A stretch of 64,000 bases of DNA from Lentinula raphanica (GCA_027919835.1 JANVFP010000011.1:806001-870000); one strand, 5' to 3'; numbered from the stretch's first letter, positions 45,829 to 58,119 are shown. Translations and numbers: made by a program. Notes: generated by a model from the sequence alone, not told the origin.

Positions 45829-48800
45829 GATTTCGATGTGATTTGTTTCTATCTTTTGCACTGTGTGATAGGCATTGGGTTCAGCTAGGCATCGGTCAAG
45901 ATGAGGGGGGCGCGAGAATACGCACAACTTGACGACTAAAAGCGTTAAAATTGAACCTTGGCCAGCAAGTTGAGGAATACGAGTCCAATTATCGTGGTTT
46001 AAATACATAATGGCTTGCCTGCTACCACTAGCTTCCACATGGCTGCATGTAGGATTATCGTATCAAGTCCTATCAAGTCGTAGATATCCGAATCGTAACG
46101 CCTCGTAACGCAGGGAAGCGCAGGGCCCCGGACTCGAGGCTATGATACTATTCTGTGCTAACTCCTTCAAGCAATGAACGCATGATACAATCTTGGGTCC
46201 ATCTCTCTTTTCTGATTGTCTAGCAAAATCATCTCGTCCGATGTCGACTTTCATCGCTCTAGGCTCATTCACAACCCTCTTTTATGGCCTTGTCTTCCCC
46301 TTCCAATGAGTCGTGACTATACCTAAGGAAACTCCGAGTCACTTCAATGTCAGATCTCTCTACCCTTCCTGGTATTAGTAGTCTACGCAGGTCTACACTG
46401 TGCACCCAGCTTTGAAGCTCGAGGTGATTTCGAAAAGGACCCCGACGCTCCAGGACTTGTCTCCCCGATGGTACTCAATGCTCATTCAACGATATGCATC
46501 ATATACACCAGTATAAACCTCATTTACATGTGGGCCTATGTATGTGGGCTCGTACAGGTTCGAATACCATTTCGTACTTATCCAACGACTCCGTACACAG
46601 CACATCTTCCGTGTAAGAACCTTTACTCACTGAATCACACGAGCTACGCTTGACAGTGTGTTATTATTGAACACAAGGATACAAGGTAGCGTTATACGTA
46701 GATACGATGGGTAGAGGTTGTAGTAGACAAAAAACAAAGATAATCCCTCCTTCGTCCGTGAACGTCCGAACTCAGCCCGACGCACAGCCTCTGGTCTATC
46801 TCCATATATCCATACCCGTTACATTCCCCTTCCACGTGCAACATAAGATAACAGCGCAGGATAGATCAGGATAGAGCCTGATAGAGCACGATAGAGCATC
46901 TAGTCCCTCATGCTACACACTCTGGAGCTCTCAGAAGGGGGCGATTGTTACGCTGGAAGTATGTATATTTTATATAACTGAATTGTATCATCGTGGAGGA
47001 CCTCTTGGCTATGTATAGTACCAGATGCTGGTGGAGACCATTGCACAAGATTGCACAGCGTGTTATTTTCTGTTATTCAGTCGAAAGTTGGAACATACGA
47101 GGATTAACATCAAATGGCGCAAGATGGTCATTAGCGCATCAGTGTTGAACTCGGCGATGGTTGCTGATGAAAAATTGCCAGGAAGAAAATTTTTTGTTCT
47201 GTATCGCCAGTGTGTGGCAGGCTGTGGCAGGCCAGTGCTCACTGCTACCAACTTGAAGCTTACCAAAGGCAGTACATATCCAAGGCTTTTCCATCGACTT
47301 GAGGTAAATACCGTGAGCCCGTACTAGGATACGAGAGTAGGCGTCAATTCGACGACAATGTGATTTTTGCCTTGATAATCTCAGTGAGATTTGAAGCTTC
47401 GGTCGGGAAATTGTCCGTAACGGTAGAGGTAGAGGTAGATTTACCTTACACGCCTCTGAGGAGACACTGTTGAGTGACCGCTGACAAGTTGACATTGTTC
47501 AATGGTATCGAGTTATCCATAATCGCACCATTACTGAATGAGGTATTTTGCTAATTCCCGATGGGGTTCAAGGCGAGGCGAGAAGACGGTAGAAGTCACC
47601 TTGAACGTGCCAATTGGACTAACGGTAGACGTTGGTCGACTCGTCCCACTCGGTCACTTCTTGAGCCGGGTACATTCGATGCCAATGAACAGTCCAAATA
47701 ATATACGTACAAATCTAAGCCAGCCGAGCACCTCCTCGTTGAAGCATGCGGTCCCAGGTCCTTGACCATCCCATACCCCAGGTACTCTCCCAGAAAACAC
47801 ACACTTCGTCTTCCAAAGTCATCAACCCGGTCGGTCCCAGCCCCATCCCTCCTCCCTCCACCGACCTAGCTCTAACAGTGAGCACGTCGCCTGATCCACC
47901 CCAAGTACGGCTCGAATCCACGTATGCGGGCGGCGGCATTTTGATCGACACCATGGGTTTCATCAAACATCGCAGCGCCGTGCTGAAACGCTGGATTGGA
48001 TTCTGAACTAGTGGTTGTTTGGGCCGCTGAAATCGATCTGGCGTTGTCACTCAAGCTTTGGATTCGGTATTAGGGCTTCACTAGAGACAAAGTCCATTGT
48101 GCAAGAATCTTATCAATCATTTCTGGTCTTGAAGCGTCTCGAGTCCTCGAAACAACAATCAAGGTATAGGGACGTTACCTGACTTGATTTTATTCACTTC
48201 CATCTTTGCGGTCAACAAACGTCTTCGATCCAAAGAGTGGCTGGCCGTGATGAAGATAGAATCGAGCTAAATCGAGGGATGGCTCGGTTACATTGGTTTC
48301 GGTTGGACTGTTTTACACCTTCAAGTCGGTTGCCGCTTCAACGCTTGAACCGAGAATTTCTCCAAACAGGATTCTGAAATGACTGACACGCAAGAACCAG
48401 TAGTGCAAGAAGGTTCCAGTAGACTACTTGACACCGATCGCGAGGGATGTATGCTGAGAAGTGACTAGTGAAGCTTGAAGCTTGAAGCCTCAGTCGATGC
48501 GAATTAAACGACGTAGAGGCAATCATTACCCCAGCACCCATACAGATATCGATCCAACCTTGAGCGTACAACTTCTTGTTCGCAGCTGTTCGTAGACGGG
48601 GCTTTGGAGATCTTTGTTCAAAGAATGGACAAGAGTTGGAAAAGCTCAGACGATTTCTATCACTGAACCCCGGCAATATTTGATCCGAGCACAGCTTTTT
48701 GAAGCAAGGTCTAGCAGCTTTCAACCACAACGTTGAACGATTGTCCTTTCCGACGCCCCCAGAGCTGGTCTCTAATCGCTCCTACAACACACAGAGATTC

Positions 48801-48882
48801 ATTACGACCGTCGATATCTCACCTCCTGAACCGTCGTCACTCGATTCAAGCTCTTTCCAAATTCCAGTGATCTCAATTCACA
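45829..48882. other. Longest gene-free interval, with short tandem repeats
   Basis: About 3 kb. It contains a 10-nt tandem repeat at 46860-46899 and three GGTAGA units at 47422-47439. Two long minus-strand ORFs (47715-48050, Gly/Trp-rich; 48338-48730) might be exons of an unrecognised leftward gene, since 48338-48730 includes the plausible stretch LYAQGWIDICMGAGVMIAS, but I could not join them into one model. The end near 48882 is the promoter of the next gene. Confidence 0.4.
46860..46899 (+). repeat. 10-nt tandem repeat GATAGAKCNN x4
   Basis: Four consecutive copies with an exact 10-nt period: GATAGATCAG, GATAGAGCCT, GATAGAGCAC, GATAGAGCAT. The period is close to one helical turn. Confidence 0.75.
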
Positions 48883-50314
48883 ATGCTCCTTAAGTTATGT
48901 TCTAAAATCTTCACGATCCTCGCTGCTGCCGGGTTGTTCTCAGTTCTTGCTCTCCCTGTCCCGGACGCTTCCACGATGTCCACCGTTCCGGATTCGAATA
49001 TCAATTTGGCTTCTCAAAGTATCTCGTTCGCTTCATATCTCATGTGAATCAAGCTCATGTTCTGCATCTACTCTCTGAAACAGTGATCACAATAAGCAAG
49101 CGTATGGACAACAGACCTCCATTGCCTGTTCTAGAGCCACCAGTGTTCATGAAAGGGCCCGAGAGACTATTGGACCTACAGGGTCCTGCGCGTGCAAAGC
49201 AAGCTGTACTGCCACCTGACGAAACTACGCGAATGACAAGCAAGCTTCCACTGCCTGTTTCAGAGCCACTTGCATTTGCAAGAGGGCCCAGTGAGAGACC
49301 ATTGGGTTTGCAGGGTCCGGTGCATGCAGGGGAAGCTGCGCCGCCGCCGCCTGGAGTGACCGCAGAGAATAATGTACTGTCATCGCCTCAGGAAGCTCAT
49401 GCAGAGCATCAACGTCCTGCAGCCAGTCATTCACTGTTCGCAGAGGTTTTACCGCCCGGAGTCTACCCACCACATTTAGGGCGGCAAGGTAAGACTTCAG
49501 TTCTATGCTTGTGTTTGCTAAAATAGTAATGAGCTCTATCAATTGTAGGTGGACGACAATTCGAGCGCATACAAGACTATGTCGGTAGGTACATCCTTAC
49601 AAGCTTTCTCAAACAACCTTACACCATAATACAGAACCCCCAATTCCAGACACGAATCGGATAATCAGTGGATCCAAGCTCTATGATCATCGCAACCAAC
49701 GAAATCTGTTCAATCTTCTGTCGAATCTCATGCTAAAATTCAAACCCTCCACGAGGGCCAGACCAAGTGAAGAAGACACATTTCTGTACAATGGTTATCT
49801 CATTTTGGCTGAAAGTTGGTAGTATTCAACCTACGTTAGCCTTGTCTACATCTGATGGTCTCTTTTACTTCATATCCTAGAGCCGAAGGAAGTGAAAGCT
49901 CAAATCGCTTGGATCATGGAAACCAAGGAGTATTCACAGGACAGCCACTTGAAAATCTGGTTCGACGAGGTTTTTGCAAGAATCCACGGGTTACACGATG
50001 TGCGCACATACAAGTATCGAACCCTTGGATCGAGAGATATGGTCTATATCGGTTTAGCTGATCCCCACAACAGAGGGTACGAAGATCCGAACTGGTCATC
50101 TCATATCCTCATGTTCTCACTGGCTTTTCTAGTGTTGGTTATTTATCCGGCGCCTATCGTCAAGTGCATCCGCAGGAGTAGCTCGAGGTATATTATGCGA
50201 TCATGTTTTGAGGATGAATCTTGTGGTTTTGGACTGTTTCTAATGATGCAAATGTCTGAACTTTCCTTCCTTCCCTTCTCTTCTTCGAAACCGGTGCAGA
50301 ATTGCGGTACCTAG
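48883..50314 (+). CDS. Secreted or membrane-anchored orphan with internal duplicated Pro-rich repeat
   Basis: The gene starts MLLKLCSKIFTILAAAGLFS then VLALPVPDAS, a signal peptide. Exon 1 ends near 49020 and exon 2 begins near 49085. Exon 2 encodes two diverged copies of a unit of about 42 residues (PPLPVLEPPVFMKGPERLLD and LPLPVSEPLAFARGPSERPL, each followed by LQGP). Later exons encode a mixed charged domain (YDHRNQRNLFNLLSNLMLKF; then VKAQIAWIMETKEYSQDSHL, KIWFDEVFARIHGLHDVRTY, GLADPHNRGYEDPNWSSHIL) ending with a hydrophobic helix MFSLAFLVLVIYPAPIVK and a basic tail. A type I membrane topology is the simplest reading. I recognise no family. The 3' end is uncertain: the frame stops at 50314, but a longer intron could move the stop to about 50363. 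Confidence 0.6.
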
Positions 50315-50398
50315 TAGCATACCCGCACTCGTTCATTTGACCTCGAAGTGCAAGGTGGGGTGAAGCCTGGGTAACGCCTCAACGAGCTAACTCTCGCT

Positions 50399-50702
50399 GT
50401 GACGCAAAATTTCACGGCTGAGCCTGCATTCACTACTTTATCCTCCAGCTGTACGCAGTTCGACGGCACTTCGCTAACGACTCAAATAGACATTAAAGTT
50501 GAAGCTACAGTGAGGAAAATCATTGGTTTTGACGCCAGCATTGTAGGGGTAAGTAAATACCTTACACGACTTGAAGGATCCTTCTACTTCTTTGACAGTA
50601 ACTATTGACTAGACATTTCTGAAGGACTTTACCCAAGGTGCTCCAACCAGTGAGGTAGTTCGAGGGTTCAATCAAGCGATACGAAAAGGCGGCAGACCTT
50701 GA
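50399..50702 (+). other. Possible 3' exons of an unrecognised gene
   Basis: The frame is open from 50399 to a good donor at 50549 (GGG|gtaagt), resumes after a CTAG acceptor at 50612 and stops at 50702. It gives about 78 residues including FTTLSSSCTQFDGTSLTTQI and KIIGFDASIVGTFLKDFTQG. Frame and splice consensus agree, which argues against chance, but I cannot identify a start. It could be the tail of a separate small gene or of the preceding gene. Confidence 0.35.
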
Positions 50703-51565
50703 ACATCATAGATTCCTATGGATTCGTTCTGACCAGTGGCAAGTTTGAGGTTGCTGAGATTGACTGAGCCACGAGCCGTGGGAGTTGGAATTAGTCCCTC
50801 GGCGGAGAGCGACACGTCCAATACTGCTCGAAGTATTGCCATACCTTCTTGCGACTTCCGATGTCCAATCATGTTGCAATCATCAAGTAGTAGTATTCCA
50901 AAGCCTCCAATTATTGTCTCTATAATCATACGGTGGGACTAGGATTCATATGGTTGGTTCCAAGCTGCCAAGTGTCCGTCAAGCTGATCTAAACTGAAGT
51001 GAGCTTCCACCCCACGAGATAATGAATTAAGCTACAGCAACTATAATCGTTAACAGGCTATCCATCGATATCGTGAAATCGGCTTGTTCCAAACTAGGTA
51101 AGCCGAGTTTTTGGCTATCTACAAGCGCCCAACTTGAACGATCTTCTTTCTCTTCCACCATATTGACCTTATGACAACTCCAAAGCGGAAATTCACTTAT
51201 GATTATCTGAAAACGACAATATCGGCTCTTGGTTCGCCTCCGTAATGACCGTCGGCGTCAGATGAACATTAGAAAACTCCCAAGTCTGACATCCAGCATG
51301 CAAGCTATCAAACTTGTCTTCCTTCCGGTTCATTGGTTTTCGACAGAATTGCAGATTTGATGCTCCTATCACTATGTATATGCTTCGACCTGCTTCGACT
51401 CCGTGAATGCAGTAATTGAGTTCGATATACTCAATCCACTTAAATTCAGCGCTTCAAAGTTCTATGGTCGACGGCTCCACGCTATTTGGCTTCAGAAACC
51501 TGGCAATACTGGCTTTGACGATATAAAGGCGCTCCGCAAGAAGCAAAACTCATTTCCCCCCAACT
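50703..51565. other. Intergenic; promoter of the first DUF2235 gene
   Basis: No supported gene. A minus-strand ORF at 50672-50929 has no family features. A TATA box lies at 51521-51528. Confidence 0.45.
51521..51528 (+). promoter_or_regulatory. TATA box of the first DUF2235 gene
   Basis: ATATAAAG lies 38-45 nt upstream of the start codon at 51566, a compact core promoter. Confidence 0.45.
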
Positions 51566-53783
51566 ATGGCCTCTTCTCCAGACACCAAACACGTTCGAAA
51601 CGAGACAACGTCCTCCACAGCTACGGTTTTTGGAGGACAGGCTCCATCGAAATCGCCAATCAGCAGAGAGTGTTCCACAGATAGCCAAGGTTCGACGAGC
51701 TCATCTACGAGCTCTCAGTCCATCGTGCCTCCGCTGGATGCGCATTCTTACCGCACACTCGTCCTTTGCTTCGATGGGTACGTTATTCAATTCCATTTAT
51801 GTTCTTGTGTTGTACTGACCGTGCTGTAGGACTGGTGACCAGTAGGCAATTTCTGCTATCTCATTTCTATATCCATTCGATCTCTTCTCGCCAGATTCGA
51901 TTCCGATAACTCTAATATTGTGCAACTATTCACTGTTCTGAAGAAGGACGACAGAGATAAACAGATGGTTTATTATCAGGTTAGAGAAGCCAAATCTACT
52001 GCGTAACCTGCCAATGATGATCCTTAGGCGGGTATTGGGACTTATACTTCTCCTCAAGTGGCTACGCCAATGATGGCTAAATTCTCCAAGGTTAGCGTGA
52101 TGATCTCTCATTGTTTCGACAGTTTGACCTAGAGGGACATCTTTGACAGACCGTGGATATGGCGATAGGTGCGCATTCAAAGATATCGTGAAGTTTTCAT
52201 TATGTAGTAATCGAACACACTACGGAATCAGGATGGTACTTGGATGCTCATGTTATGGGTCAGTTAGTAGCCAAGATAAATCCCTAATGATGAACTGACA
52301 ATATCTACTAGGCGGATACGAGTTTTTAATGCAGAATTGTGAGTTCATGCCGCTTTCTTTTCCTGTATAGTACTGAGCACTCACCTAATTTAGATACGGC
52401 CGGAGATCGTATCTGCATCTTTGGTTTTTCGCGAGGCGCATATACTGCGAGGAGGTATGTCTGAATTTGGCTAGATCAACATAGACAGTCCCAGCTCATT
52501 TTGTTCAGTTTAGCAGGGATGATTCACAAGGTAGGGAACCTGCATGTAAGTCATCCGAGTAAGGTGATGATTTGGGTCTAGGTGGGGATATTACCTGCTT
52601 GCAACCACCAACAAGTACCGTTCGCGTACAAAATGTTCACTCGCGACGACGAGATTGGATACGCGCAATCTGCTGCCTTCAAAAAGGCATTTTCAGTTGA
52701 TGCGACTATCGAGTTCGTCGGTGTCTGGTAAGCTTCACGCTGATCTCTTCATCATACTATCATACAGACTGATACTCGTACAGGGATACCGTGAACTCCG
52801 TAGGCTTAGTCCCTCATCGTTTGCCCTTCACCACGTCAAATACGCTGGTGAAGACATTCCGCCACGCTGTTTCATTAGACGAGCGTCGGGCAAAATTCAA
52901 GGCCAACCTCTGGAATCCGCATCCGGACCATGATCATGCTCACGTCAATGACGAAACTGCCACCAAGGATGGGGGGAAGCACACTCAATCTCATCATAAT
53001 CATCATCGTCACCTTGACCTGGAGCACGACCGGTTCTTCAAAGATGCCAACCAGAAGACTGACATTCAAGAGGTACGTGTTTGTGGTTGACTTGGGGTAG
53101 GTACAGTTTACTTAATTTCTGGTCTAGGTTTGGTTCTCCGGCTGCCATTGCGGTAAGTGGGACTCACTATCGTTACTCCCAAGGTGTTGAAGTCCGCAAT
53201 AGATGTCGGCGGAGGATCAGTTGCGAACACAGAGACCGTCAACCTTGCTAGGATCCCTCTTCGATGGATGATTCGTGAATGTTTCAGGACCAACACCGGG
53301 ATCATGTTCCATACCGAGGGTCTTCGGTCCTTGGGACTGGACCCTGACTCTTTGTGGCCGGAAGTCAAACCTCGTCCTGAACCGCTTCCGGTAACATCCT
53401 ATCTTCGACGCATTCCTCGTAATCCCCCTCCACCTCCGAGCGCTGAGGAGATCGCCGAAGCTGCTACCCCTAGCGTCTGCAAAACAGAAGAAGAACTCGA
53501 CTTGGAAGATGCTTTGAGCCCCATTTATGACCAATTGGATCTTGCACCCGGATGGTGGGTGCTGGAGTTCTTGCCCGTGAAGAATAAATTCCATGATGGG
53601 AAAGGGAAGTTTGTGTCGGAGATTGGGTGCAACTTGGGAAGGGCGAGGAGAATACCGAGGCAGAAGCAAGGTATCAAAATTCATAGGAGTGTGAAGATGC
53701 GAATGGAGGCCCAGTATGAGAATGGCGCCAAGTACGTTCCGAGGGCGAAGTTTGATCCTCAATATGTTACCTGGGTGGATTGA
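51566..53783 (+). CDS. DUF2235 alpha/beta-hydrolase, copy 1
   Basis: About nine exons, roughly 560-590 residues. After a Ser/Thr-rich leader the hydrolase begins YRTLVLCFDGTGDQF then SDNSNIVQLFTVLKKDD, AGIGTYTSP, AHVMGGYEFLMQNY and GDRICIFGFSRGAYTARSLA. GFSRGA is the nucleophile elbow (GxSxG). FVGVWDTVNSVG and FRHAVSLDERRAKFKANLW follow, then VWFSGCHCDVGGGSV, the conserved region around the catalytic Asp/His. The same domain occurs in bacterial Tle1 phospholipase effectors and in many fungal proteins of unknown substrate. A His/Asp-rich insertion (HPDHDHAHVNDE, HSHHNHHRH-like) separates two blocks. An apparent stop near 52188 disappears when the GTGCGC..AATCAG intron is removed. It is followed 557 bp downstream by its paralogue in the same orientation. 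Likely cytosolic; no signal peptide. Confidence 0.83.
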
Positions 53784-54340
53784 TACACATATGTATACGG
53801 TATTCACCTTCTCGTTTTCTCCGTCAAAGATTGTCGTGTATTATATTGATCAGCTTGTAATCAGATTGACAACTTCTACTCAAGCTCAACAGAGACTTGC
53901 GATTTACGGTAAAGAACTAAAGATCGAAAAGAGAAAATGGCAATCTGCCATTTGTACATAGTATGTATCGGTAGCGCCTTCTTCTTCTAGGACAGGTGCT
54001 GACATCAGCATGCTGAATGGATGTTCTTGTGCAGAATATCAGTAATGTCCTGAAACAGCGAACATATCGCAGCGGTGTCCTCTTACGGTGAACTGACTCC
54101 CGATTGCTTCGTTCGGAATCCGAGCTGTGAAGGTGAGCCCCACTCCGAAGCTCCAATCAGAGTACGGTACAGCAATATATTGACTATACCATTTCTAGCC
54201 ATTCATTTGATGAATGTCCGCTATAGAATATCACATCATTGTTTTATTGACAGGAGTATAATAGATTTTTCCAGATTCCCTAGTCAGTCTCTCTCTTTCT
54301 TTCTCCGTCACGACCTTTCTGTTCATTGTCAAGGATAACT
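53784..54340. other. Spacer between the DUF2235 paralogues
   Basis: Non-coding, AT-rich, holding the 3' end of copy 1 and the promoter of copy 2. A CT-rich stretch at 54285-54320 lies just before the start codon. Confidence 0.5.
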
Positions 54341-56789
54341 ATGACGCTCACGAGCATGCAACACCAACGAGACACGACTGGCAAGACATCTGTGACGATT
54401 GCCAATGAAGCTGAGAAGACGGAGGAGGAATTGAGCGTGCCGAAAGGACTGTTGTTTTCGGTGGACCCACCGTTGGAAGAGGCCAAGACTACGTCTTCAC
54501 CGCGTTCTCGACCACGTCCTCTGCGAGAACACCGAGTAGATTCACGCTTAGTGCTATCGACTATACCGCCCGAGCATGAACATCGTACTCTTGTCCTCTG
54601 TTTCGATGGTAATCCCGTTTCTCTCTTCCGTCTTCACGACTGTTCACTGCATCACTGACATTACTGTCTCCTTCGAAGGTACCGGTGACCAATTCGACGT
54701 TGATAACTCAAACATTGTGCAACTCTGTTCGCTATTGAAGAAAGACGACCTGTCAAGACAGATGGTCTATTATCAGGTTGCATATGATTTCCGTGATGGT
54801 GCCAGATGGGACACTCATAGAACACTTACCAGGCTGGTATCGGGACGTACACTTCTCCGAAAGTGGCGACACCCATGATGTCCAGGTTAGCAAAGGTAGT
54901 GATCCATCCGATTTGTCTTTCGTTGAATACGAGATTCGTATTGACCGCCGGGCGCCCCCTCCTCTAGGCAACAGATATGCTGATCGCGAACCAGTTGAAC
55001 GCTCATGTCATGGGTAAGCATCGTCCTTCTGCTTCAGAGAACAATGTAGCCTGATTTGATTCCGCTTCCTCAAAGACGGGTACGAATTCCTGATGCAAAA
55101 CTGTGTGGCCAATACTTCCAGCGGCCGGTATCCAAGTGCTGACCCATGTTTGCTTAGATACCGCAGGCGATCATATCTGCATGTTCGGATTCTCCAGAGG
55201 CGCGTATACTGCTAGAAGGTGCAACTATCAGATCTTGCGATCTTCCACGGACTGACCAATCTTTTTACAGTCTTGCTGGCATGCTTCACAAAGTGGGACT
55301 ACTTCCTAAAGATAATTTCCAGCAAGTTCCGTTCGCATACAAGATGTATACGAGAGTAGACAAGATCGGATGGGAGCAGTCAAATGCATTCAAGGAAGCC
55401 TTTTGCAGAGACGTGACCATTCACTTCTTGGGTGTATGGTAAGGGGTCGCAGTCTGCAGAATCTACATAGTGAGTACGAGAGACTGATATGACTTTTGTA
55501 GGGATACCGTGGATTCCGTTGGTTTATTACCCAAACGACTCCCGTTCACCACCTCAAACACTATCGTTCGCACATTCCGACACGCGATATCTCTTGATGA
55601 GCGCCGCGCCAAATTCAAACCCAATCTTTGGAATCTCCCTCATTCACGTTCGGAACACCCACAGGACCTGCCACCCAGTCGACCTACTTATTCTGGTTTC
55701 TCGTATCGTTCCATCGTGAAAGACCGTGCCCGTCAGGCATCGAGGAGCCCAAAACAACGGCTCAGTCCATTACCTACTTCTATTGAATGGGAGAGCTCCG
55801 AAGATAATCGTTTGAGTGATCTTGAAGAGCGCTTTTCATTGCACAGCGAAAGCAATTCAACTCCAACAGATGTACAGGAAGTGTGGTTTGCTGTGAGTAT
55901 TTGGAATGAGTGGCGTTATACATAGACAGTCTGACCATTTCTGATATTATTCCAGGGTTGTCATTGTGGTAAGGATGCGATGCCTTTATACATCTTTTTA
56001 TATCTGTTGACCGGTGCTCTTTGATTTCGATAGATGTTGGAGGTGGCTCAGTGAAGAACTCCACACGGCATTCGCTTGCACGTATCAGTCTCCGCTGGAT
56101 GATTCGGGAATGCTTCAAATCCAACACAGGAATCATGTTCAATTCGCAACGACTAAAGTCGGTCGGACTCGATCCTTCGACTCTGTATCCATTTGTCACT
56201 CCTCGACTCCAGCCTTTATCGGGTGAAAATCATACGATTGAGCCGATACCCAAGAAGAACAAGTCGAATCTATGGCGTCGAGCTTCAGCTGGCGTTCGAA
56301 AATTGATACCAGGTCGAGACACAAGATCCACTTCGGACTCGACTACACTGGGATCCAAGTCATTGAAGGATGGCAAACAGAGCGAGAGCGAGAGGATACG
56401 GATCTTGACGGAAGAGGAAGAGGATCTCATGGACGTCCTCTCTCCCAAATATGACCAACTGAAGATATCACCGCTATGGTGGCTTCTGGAGCTAATCCCA
56501 ATGCAATTCCGATATCAGAGGAAGTGCGACGAGTGGATATCATATTTCGGGTTCGTAGAATTGTTTTGTTGGAGGTGTTACGTTTGCTGACCTACGATAT
56601 GATTCGGTTTCTTCGTTCAGATTCAACATTGCTCGCCCTCGGCACATACCGGAGCAGTCTACCAATGGAGTTTGGGTACACCACAGTGTCCGAATACGTA
56701 TGGAGGCGGAGAAAGTTGGTTCGAACGGTAAACGGCGTAAATATTCTCCCAAAGCACACCTAGAAGGCGAGCCTCACTGGGTCTATTGA
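54341..56789 (+). CDS. DUF2235 alpha/beta-hydrolase, copy 2
   Basis: Paralogue of the preceding gene with the same motif order: HEHRTLVLCFDGTGDQF, VDNSNIVQLCSLLKKDD, AGIGTYTSPKVATPMMSRLA, NAHVMDGYEFLMQN, AGDHICMFGFSRGAYTARSL, LGVWDTVDSVGLLPKRLPF, FRHAISLDERRAKFKPNLW and GCHCDVGGGSV. Introns fall in matching places, so the pair arose by local duplication. The part between the two catalytic blocks differs: copy 1 has His-rich sequence and copy 2 has Ser/Arg-rich sequence with the SIVKDRARQASRSPKQRLS segment. The C-terminus is reached after an intron at about 56550-56621 (FNIARPRHIPEQSTNGVWV) and ends EGEPHWVY. About 630-650 residues. The catalytic Ser motif is intact, so both copies look functional. 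Confidence 0.83.
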
Positions 56790-57114
56790 ATGTCTCCTTA
56801 GGTGAGAAATGACTTGATGTACTTAATCTGACTACATTAGACACGAGTAACGAATGATAATGCATTCTTGGTACGCGGTGAACTTTGAATTTGAGCTTCT
56901 AGATTTTAGACGCACTGAGGGCGCCTAAAAGTTTTTGGTTATCTGGTTCGTCATCGAGTGATAGAAGGCTCCAATCTATTCGACCAAGTCCTCATGCCCT
57001 TCGTCCATTGCTTGAGAATGTCGTCACAGCATATATACCATTCCATAAAACCCCACTTCTCATAATCCTTCTCTCCGTCCGTCCTTTCTTCGTCCTCAAT
57101 AGCCAACAACCACA
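56790..57114. other. Intergenic with an imperfect hairpin
   Basis: Contains TTTTAGACGC (56904-56913) facing GCGCCTAAAA (56921-56930), a 10-bp stem with one mismatch, and a TATATA element at 57032-57037 about 80 nt before the next start codon. No coding sequence. Confidence 0.55.
56904..56930. repeat. Imperfect inverted repeat with GCGCCTAAAA arm
   Basis: The arms are 10 bases with one mismatch and a 7-base loop. The right arm shares GCGCCTAAA with the end of the double hairpin at 16903-16940. Confidence 0.5.
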
Positions 57115-57853
57115 ATGGATTCCAGATCTCATCATGCACCTGCTCTTCGTCTTGGTCTTTACTTTGCCTTGGTGAGTAAACATTTTGGTTTCTTGAGGGC
57201 CTCAGTCCTGATTTCTTCGGTTTTCAGTCTCTTTTCTCCATCGTCTTGCTTGGGCTCACCGCAGCAAGGATTCACCAGACGTTGAACTTTGCTCCCGGGA
57301 CAAGCTTCTATGGTAAGTGGTCTAGCAGTTCGTCCGGACATTGCGAGTCTTATCTATCTTCAAGATCCTATCGTTGTTGAGCTACTTGTCACTTCTGCGC
57401 TCGCAATCATCTGGTCGTGGTTCATGTACGTATCCTTTTCGATCTTAGGCGTTCACCTCTCTGCAACTACTCCCAACTGCACAGTATTCATACCATCCAC
57501 ACTATACGGGTTACTGGTCCCGTAACTACCTTCTGGCATGAATCCTTTGGATTCCTCATCATCTGGATAATGTTCCTCGTTGGGACTGCTATAGCCACTG
57601 TGGGTTGATTTTCGTCTATCGCTCTCCAGCTCGTATTGAAATGTTTTCGAAGAACTTTTGGGCTAACCTGGGCGTTTGCTTCGGCGTCTTCACTTGCGAC
57701 ATACTAACTGCTATCGTCGCTTTTGCCTGGCTCTGCTTCATCACTATGACGCTCATCGGGTTCTCTACCATGCTCTTCCTTGCCAGGAACAATGGCTATG
57801 GAAGTATTCACGAGCCCTTGCACGGCAGATGGGGCACTGGTGCGAAGGTTTGA
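57115..57853 (+). CDS. Small tetraspan membrane protein, MARVEL-like
   Basis: Five exons give about 165 residues. The N-terminus is short and hydrophilic (MDSRSHHAPALRLGLYF). Four hydrophobic stretches follow: LYFALSLFSIVLLGLTAARI, VELLVTSALAIIWSWFII, SFGFLIIWIMFLVGTAIAT, and CDILTAIVAFAWLCFITMTL running on into IGFSTMLFLAR. The C-terminal EPLHGRW is a feature of fungal MARVEL-domain proteins. The fourth intron must end at TTCGAAG|AACTTTTGG for the frame to continue. Members sit in eisosomes, the plasma membrane or secretory vesicles; a specific role cannot be given. Confidence 0.75.
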
Positions 57854-58119
57854 TATCATGAAGTGTGCTCGCTGTAGTACAAATATCTCTTGCTCTGTGT
57901 GTTCACGCTATGTTTTCACTATATTACTTCCATCACCTCAGATTATAACGATTTTATTTCCTAATGTATTTTCTTGTCTTCTTGATCATGTATGTAAAAT
58001 ATCATCCAGACCGGCGTCTCAATAAAATGTAGACCTTGTCTTCCACTTCCATCTCAATCAAATCTGCGTTTCTTCCTTTGGATCTATCATCCTCTGTAGA
58101 CTGTTTCCATAACGCTACG

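Noticed and set aside
46550..46575. tRNA T-arm-like GGTTCGAAT sequence
   Set aside because: The B-box consensus is not completed and no acceptor, D-arm or anticodon arm can be paired upstream.
47715..48050. Gly/Trp-rich minus-strand ORF and the neighbouring 48338-48730 ORF as one gene
   Set aside because: I could not join them with consensus splice sites in a consistent frame and neither shows a known domain.
52180..52200. Stop codon that would make DUF2235 copy 1 a pseudogene
   Set aside because: It lies inside a predicted GTGCGC..AATCAG intron, and removing it restores the AHVMGGYEFLMQN motif.
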